This document shows, piece after piece, positions 59,405 to 64,000 of a stretch of DNA of 64,000 nt; within the stretch, counting starts at the first letter, position 1; each line of letters begins with the position of its first letter. Origin of the DNA: an uncultured Clostridia bacterium (GTDB lineage: Bacteria; Bacillota; Clostridia; Christensenellales; Borkfalkiaceae). The stretch lies in NCBI GenBank assembly GCA_934248055.1, contig CAKQKI010000009.1, positions 1 through 64,000 of the forward strand, written 5' to 3'. The notes under the pieces were generated by a model. It was not told where the DNA came from. It was given only the letters and a program-made list of their open reading frames with translations, and searched no databases. The position numbers were made by a program, and so were the translations under genes.

Positions 59405-61978
59405 TTATATGATATATATTTCTCCCGAAACGCCGTCGAATTCGCCGCCGTTTTCAAAGAGTATTTCTATAACGTTTTCACCGTTTTCATTCCATTCGGG
59501 AGTAAAAACGTAGTTTTTTGCGTCGTAAACCCTTCGCTTTACGATTTCGCTTTTCTTAACGGCTTTGCCGTTAAATAAAATTTTATAATCCCCGCTCAGC
59601 GTGCCGCCGTCGAAAAGAATGCTTCCCGCTTTTTTCATAAACGGAACGTAAGCCTTATAACTTGCTTTTACGGGGTATATTTTTTTCGGGCGCGGAGCGG
59701 TATCGAAATACGGAATAACGTACTTATCCGAATAAATTTCGTCCTGCGTGCCGATAAGTTCCCTGAGCCGCGCGAATTTTTTATTCCCGAAAACGACAGT
59801 TTCGCCGTTTCCGGTAATCGTTACGTCATAGCGGGTCAGCGCGTAAACCGCGCCTTCGGGCATATAAGTCCATTCGGGGTTTTCTTCGCATTCTATTTTT
59901 CTTTCGCCTTCGTTTACGTAAGAGTAAACTCCGCTTATTTTTCCCGTCGGCTTTTCGCCCGTTACGACGATTGCAGACCCGTAACCTTTAATTCCGAGTT
60001 TTATATATCCGTTTTCGGATTTTATCGTTTTGTATTCGTCGTTTTCGGCGTCGTAAACGTAAGCGTTACCGTTTACGGGCATTTCAAACTCCGCAAAGTT
60101 TTTATCGTTCTGATAAAGAAAAACGAGTTCGCCGTTTTCTTTGCGCTTTTTATACGCAACAACGTTTTTATGGTCTTCTTTAAAGCCGCCGCCTTCGGGA
60201 AATCCTTTAAACGAATCGCCGTAAAAAAGCAGACAATCCGCGCCTTCGTTTTTAAGTTTTAAAAAGGCTTCGTTTTCTTCTTCCCCGCCCGCTGTCACGA
60301 TAGTTTTTAAATAAGCGGCTTTTTCGATTTTTACCACGCCTTCGTTTACCTTGCATCCGGCTATCGCTCCGACGTCGGCAATATCGAAATTTATCTGATT
60401 TTCGGTTAAATACCTTATCGCTTCATAGCAGCGATTCTGCATCGCTTTTGCTCTTTCGCTCGGAAAAACCCCCGTATTCAGCATGGGAAACGGAACTTCT
60501 TCGGAAAATCCGCCGCTCGGCAAAACGAGAAGAACGTCGTTTTTATGCTCGTATTCCGAAAGAACTTTACAAGCCCTTCCCGCATAGCCCGCAAACTTGA
60601 CGTATTCGGGGAAAAGCCTGTCCTGAAAGAAAAACGATTTACCTGCGTCGCAACGCTGATATGCGGAATATCCGTAATGAAACGCGTGCGGAACGAGAAG
60701 ATTTACCCCCATGGCCATAAGCCAGTCGCCCGTTTTCCGCATTCCGTCGTAACCGAAATTGAAAGGACTAAGCGCAAAACATTCCGCAAGAATTTTCTTT
60801 TTACCGCTCTGAGCGGCAGACGATACTACGGTTTTTGTGCCGAGCATAAGCGCGCAGTGATCGAGATCGCCCACGTATTTTCCTATTATATCGCACCCCG
60901 GAATATCGGAATATTTAGTCTGCCTGTATACGCTTTGCGCGCACAACGCCTCCGATAAAGGATCTTCTTCGCCGTAAAAATGCCCCGTCATCATAAGCCC
61001 GCGCGACTGACACCATTCTTTTATAGGTATTATAAAATTATCGGTGAACAGAGTTTGCACGGTATTTATATATTCCCGTCTTACCTTTTTACCGTCGCCG
61101 CGATATTCGGGAGATAATTTGTAATAAAAATCGGTAACGTCGTAAGAGTATTTTTCTTTAAAGCGCGATACCGCTTCGTCGGTATACGGCAAAACTCCCC
61201 CCGAAGACGGCTCGTCCATAAATATTCCCGGAATTACGCTGCCGAAATAATCGCCTACGCTTTCATAATATTTTTCGTGCGTTCTTTTAATAAATTCTTC
61301 CGTGGTTTTTCTGTTAAGACAATCCGCCTGCGTTCCGTAATGACAATCCGTGTAAACGGGTTTTAAATACGCTGCGTATATTTCCGCCCCTTCTTTCGCT
61401 TTCGCTTCGAACATTATTTCGGTGTAAGAAGTAGCCGCGCGGATATGATTGTAAAACAATTTGTTCTGCATATCGCAATAATACGTTTTATCCATATCTT
61501 TGCGATACCACCTGCGACGAACGGGACCGAAACAGTCCGTAATTTTATCCGCTTTTTCTCCGTTTTCGTCGCTGTAAACGTAATATCCGTAAAGTCCGCG
61601 CACGTTGCCGAGAACCTTTCTCGCAATTCCTTCGCGTATTTCTTCCGCCCCTATCTTTTCAACCGTAAGGCTGTACGCCTGAAGTTCGGGAAAATCGGCT
61701 ACTATGCTTCCGCCCGCGTTGCCGCTCGGAAAAGAATCTTCGTCGTATAACCATACTTTAAGATTCCTTTTCGCGCTCTCTTTTACGATATATCTTACGT
61801 TTTCAAAAAAAACCGACGTTCCGTAAGCCTCGTCGGTTATACCGTCGCGCGTGTGGAGAAAAAAAGCGTTTATTCCGTTTTCTTTCATAATATCGAGTTG
61901 CAAAGACACTTCTTTTTCGTTAAAAGAATCGTTCAGAAACCAGAACGGTATGGGTTCGAATTCGCTGTATTTCTTCAT
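59405..61978 (-). CDS. GH106-like glycoside hydrolase (putative alpha-L-rhamnosidase-type)
   Basis: 857 aa from ATG 61978 (MKKYSEFEPIPFWFLND) with GGAAAG upstream; an ATG 30 nt earlier lacks a ribosome site. Barrel motifs: GINAFFLHTRDGI, VWLYDEDSFPSGNAGG, SVIPGIFMDEPSSGG (candidate catalytic Glu near 265) and MMTGHFYGEEDP. C-terminal beta domains include a sandwich near 760-857. No signal peptide, so intracellular. The family is shared with many uncharacterised proteins annotated as rhamnosidases, so substrate is uncertain. Weakly separated from nagA copy 2 by 99 nt. Confidence 0.72.
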   Translation of the reverse strand: MKKYSEFEPIPFWFLNDSFNEKEVSLQLDIMKENGINAFFLHTRDGITDEAYGTSVFFENVRYIVKESAKRNLKVWLYDEDSFPSGNAGGSIVADFPELQAYSLTVEKIGAEEIREGIARKVLGNVRGLYGYYVYSDENGEKADKITDCFGPVRRRWYRKDMDKTYYCDMQNKLFYNHIRAATSYTEIMFEAKAKEGAEIYAAYLKPVYTDCHYGTQADCLNRKTTEEFIKRTHEKYYESVGDYFGSVIPGIFMDEPSSGGVLPYTDEAVSRFKEKYSYDVTDFYYKLSPEYRGDGKKVRREYINTVQTLFTDNFIIPIKEWCQSRGLMMTGHFYGEEDPLSEALCAQSVYRQTKYSDIPGCDIIGKYVGDLDHCALMLGTKTVVSSAAQSGKKKILAECFALSPFNFGYDGMRKTGDWLMAMGVNLLVPHAFHYGYSAYQRCDAGKSFFFQDRLFPEYVKFAGYAGRACKVLSEYEHKNDVLLVLPSGGFSEEVPFPMLNTGVFPSERAKAMQNRCYEAIRYLTENQINFDIADVGAIAGCKVNEGVVKIEKAAYLKTIVTAGGEEENEAFLKLKNEGADCLLFYGDSFKGFPEGGGFKEDHKNVVAYKKRKENGELVFLYQNDKNFAEFEMPVNGNAYVYDAENDEYKTIKSENGYIKLGIKGYGSAIVVTGEKPTGKISGVYSYVNEGERKIECEENPEWTYMPEGAVYALTRYDVTITGNGETVVFGNKKFARLRELIGTQDEIYSDKYVIPYFDTAPRPKKIYPVKASYKAYVPFMKKAGSILFDGGTLSGDYKILFNGKAVKKSEIVKRRVYDAKNYVFTPEWNENGENVIEILFENGGEFDGVSGEIYII

Positions 61979-62077
61979 TTTACTTTCCGTTTTTCCATAT
62001 TCTAACATAGGTTTTTGCTTTTTTCAATATCATTTCATCGCGTAATTGCGATTTTTACATATATCGTACAAGTCAAT

Positions 62078-63238
62078 TCACTTTATCTCATTTCCGTTCA
62101 GTATAACGCCTTTTACGAAAAATTCGTCGTCGGTAAGCACGAAATCGGCGCGCTTGCCCACTTCTATGCTTCCCCTGTCGTTAAGCCCGAATATGCGCGC
62201 GGGAGTCGTTGACGCCGCTTCGCTCGCCTTTTCTACGGGTACTCCCGCCGAAATCATAGTGCGGATAAGCCTGTCCGTAGTTGCGACGCTTCCCGCAAAA
62301 TTCTGCCTGTCGGGCATTTTCGCAACGCCGTCTTCGACGATAACGGGAACGCCGTCGTCTTTTCTGCCGAGAACCGAACTTTCGCCGTCTTTAAGACCGC
62401 TCGCGCGCATGGCGTCGGTTATAAGGCAGATTTTATCCGCTCCCTTAACTTTATAAACGAGTTTCAACAGTCCCGACGGCAAATGCTTTCCGTCTGCGAT
62501 AATTTCCACGAAAAGGTCGTCAAAATACAATCCCGCCTCAACGGCGCCGGCAGTTCTGTATGCGTTTTTGCGGGTAACTCCGTTCATTCCGGAATAAAGA
62601 TGAGTCATAAGCGAATAGCCGTTTTTCCGCGCCTCGTCGACGCAGTCGAAATCGGCGTCGGTATGCGCTATCGACATTACTATTCCGCGTTTTGCCCCTT
62701 CCCGCCCTACGAGCATTCCGTTTTTAAGTTCGGGCGCAACGCTTATTCTTTTTATGAAAGGATAGTCGTTAAGTAAACGCGTCAGCCTTTCGACGCTCGG
62801 CTCGTCCATTTTTTCGGGCTCCTGCGCGCCGCTGTTTTTCGCGCTGAGCCAGGGACCTTCGAGATGAGCGCCGTAAAGCGTGAGCGGATTTTTACCGCCG
62901 TAAACGTTTTTGAGCCTGTCAAGAACGGAATAAATGTTTTCCCATTTATCGGTCATAGTAGTAGGCATGAGCGTCGTCGTGCCGTGCAGAAGATGAAAAC
63001 GCGATATTTTAAGCATTTCTTCTTCGGTAGCGTCCATAAAATCGTAACCCGCGCCGCCGTGACAGTGAACGTCGATAAATCCCGCAAACAAATAACGCCC
63101 TTCGCCGTCGATATTTTCAACGTTTTTTAAAGGCTCTTTTCCGATATTTATTATTTTGCCGTTTTCATAAGCCACGGCGAAATCATTTTCGACGCCGCAC
63201 GGCAGCACCGCTTTTACGTTCAGAATTTGCTTTATCAT
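62078..63238 (-). CDS. nagA: N-acetylglucosamine-6-phosphate deacetylase (copy 2)
   Basis: 386 aa from ATG 63238 (MIKQILNVKAVLPCG). Motifs: DVHCHGGAGYDFMDA, YGAHLEGPWLSAKNSGAQ, SIAHTDADFD, HLYSGMNGV, and ITDAMRASG with the catalytic Asp. Two ATGs lie just upstream in frame (63244 and 63268), but the promoter -10 box ends 6 nt before 63238, so I choose 63238 as a leaderless start. No ribosome site. Moderately similar to copy 1 at 27535-28698; together with nagB at 58631 it equips locus B for amino-sugar catabolism. Confidence 0.92.
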   Translation of the reverse strand: MIKQILNVKAVLPCGVENDFAVAYENGKIINIGKEPLKNVENIDGEGRYLFAGFIDVHCHGGAGYDFMDATEEEMLKISRFHLLHGTTTLMPTTMTDKWENIYSVLDRLKNVYGGKNPLTLYGAHLEGPWLSAKNSGAQEPEKMDEPSVERLTRLLNDYPFIKRISVAPELKNGMLVGREGAKRGIVMSIAHTDADFDCVDEARKNGYSLMTHLYSGMNGVTRKNAYRTAGAVEAGLYFDDLFVEIIADGKHLPSGLLKLVYKVKGADKICLITDAMRASGLKDGESSVLGRKDDGVPVIVEDGVAKMPDRQNFAGSVATTDRLIRTMISAGVPVEKASEAASTTPARIFGLNDRGSIEVGKRADFVLTDDEFFVKGVILNGNEIK

Positions 63239-63244
63239 GAACAT

Positions 63245-63273
63245 ATTATACCTTAATAATATAACCAATTCAA
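63245..63273 (-). promoter_or_regulatory. Promoter predicting a leaderless mRNA for nagA copy 2
   Basis: Minus strand TTGAAT (63268-63273), 17-nt spacer, consensus TATAAT (63245-63250), then 6 nt (ATGTTC) before ATG 63238. This is the same geometry as at the three regulator genes. Confidence 0.72.
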
Positions 63274-63322
63274 TATTAAATATTACTCAAAAACTTAAAA
63301 TTACATAAATCATACAATCACG

Positions 63323-63351
63323 TTGACACAAAAAAAGTTTTATGATATAAT
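63323..63351 (+). promoter_or_regulatory. Promoter of the right-edge AraC gene (normal leader)
   Basis: TTGACA (63323-63328), 17-nt spacer, TATAAT (63346-63351), followed by a leader of about 24 nt with AAGGTGAT before ATG 63382. A useful control for the leaderless promoters. Confidence 0.8.
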
Positions 63352-63381
63352 TTTTTTCAATAAATCAAAAGGTGATAATCT

Positions 63382-64000
63382 ATGGATTTTTTAGAAATCG
63401 AAAACAGAAAAACGGATAAACCCGTAAATATGTCGTACACGCAATTTCACGATTATTACGAATTGTATTTTTTAATTAAAGGCTCGCGGGAAGTATTCGT
63501 GGAAAACGAATTGTTTTTATTGCAATCGGGCTCTCTTTGCGTTATCCCGCCTTTTTCGATGCATAAAACGGAAGGCTCTTCTTACGAGCGCACCAACGTT
63601 TACGTCAGCGTAAATCTTCTTAATAAATACGAAAACGCTTTACTGAAACGGCTTGGAAGCAAAACTGCGTTTACGCTTACAAAAGCGCAAACGCAGTTTA
63701 TATATCCCATACTTTCGGCAGGCGTTGAGCAGAAGATAGCCGACAGACAGCAACGCAATAATTTCGTTTTATCGTTAGTTAAAGCAATTCTTGCATACAT
63801 AGACGCCGAAAACCTTACCCCGCTTCTTCCCGTCAGCGCAACGCGGTATTCAAAACAAACCGATTCTTTAATACTTCAGGTCGTGGCGACTATAAACGAC
63901 GAGTATCGCGAAAAAATCACTTTAGACTCTCTTCATAAAAGATTTTTCGTATCGAAAAACACGTTATGTAAACGCTTTCACGAGCATATGAACTGCTCCG
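63382..64000 (+). CDS. AraC-family regulator (partial, C-terminus beyond window)
   Basis: 206 codons are visible. N-terminal cupin (about 15-90: YTQFHDYYELYFLIKGSREVFVENELF in segments, then GSLCVIPPFSMHKTEGSS). The first HTH of the AraC domain begins near 170 (VVATINDEYREKITLDSLHKRFFVSKNTLCKRFHE in segments) and is cut by the window end. Divergent from nagA copy 2 and locus B, which it probably regulates. AAGGTGAT ribosome site. Confidence 0.88.
   Translation, partial: MDFLEIENRKTDKPVNMSYTQFHDYYELYFLIKGSREVFVENELFLLQSGSLCVIPPFSMHKTEGSSYERTNVYVSVNLLNKYENALLKRLGSKTAFTLTKAQTQFIYPILSAGVEQKIADRQQRNNFVLSLVKAILAYIDAENLTPLLPVSATRYSKQTDSLILQVVATINDEYREKITLDSLHKRFFVSKNTLCKRFHEHMNCS

Overview
The window comes from a low-to-mid GC Gram-positive-type anaerobe, most likely a gut Clostridia lineage. 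The evidence is AGGAGG-type ribosome sites, TTGACA/TATAAT promoters, lipobox signal peptides, CUT1 ABC importers without a dedicated ATPase, and RpiR/AraC regulators. A finer placement (Christensenellales-like) would be a guess. Almost everything is a carbohydrate-foraging region centred on amino sugars, and most genes are on the minus strand.

Region 1 (1-3800): the 5' part of a secreted protein with an internal duplication, two AT-rich plus-strand ORFs with poor starts (probable remnants), and a tRNA-Leu(CAG). Region 2 (3.8-26.5 kb, locus A) is one long co-directional block. It encodes a GH20 hexosaminidase, a DUF4838 protein, an ABC importer, a GH123-like enzyme, large modular surface proteins, a clan GH-A enzyme, a GH109-type enzyme, a GH36 alpha-galactosidase, and the MurK/MurQ pair that feeds MurNAc and GlcNAc into GlcNAc-6-P. 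Region 3 (26.6-30.6 kb) holds two AraC regulators flanking nagA and nagB.

Region 4 (31-40 kb) is an RpiR-controlled operon of unusual composition: FAD-linked oxidase, 4Fe-4S protein, IolB-like isomerase, FGGY kinase, a single-chain EtfB-EtfA fusion, class II aldolase and PfkB kinase. It looks like an ETF-linked sugar-acid pathway that I cannot match to a described route. Region 5 (40-44.7 kb) has a YitT membrane protein, a metallophosphoesterase, a second GH109-type enzyme and an AraC regulator, followed by a MITE-like element at 44.7-45.0 kb. Region 6 (45-64 kb, locus B) repeats the layout of locus A: ABC importer, modular surface proteins, nagB and nagA paralogues, a GH106-like enzyme, a tandem pair of uncharacterised TIM-barrel proteins, a serine hydrolase, and a divergent AraC regulator cut by the window end.

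Most notable signals: (1) four genes, three of them regulators, have a strong promoter whose -10 box ends exactly 6 nt before the start codon, which predicts leaderless mRNAs; (2) two homologous 41-43 aa peptides, each stop-to-start coupled to a large surface protein with a shared N-terminal domain, one containing a nine-G tract; (3) the ETF/IolB/kinase/aldolase operon; (4) a convergent intergenic region made of nested hairpins separated by AGTTATATT units.
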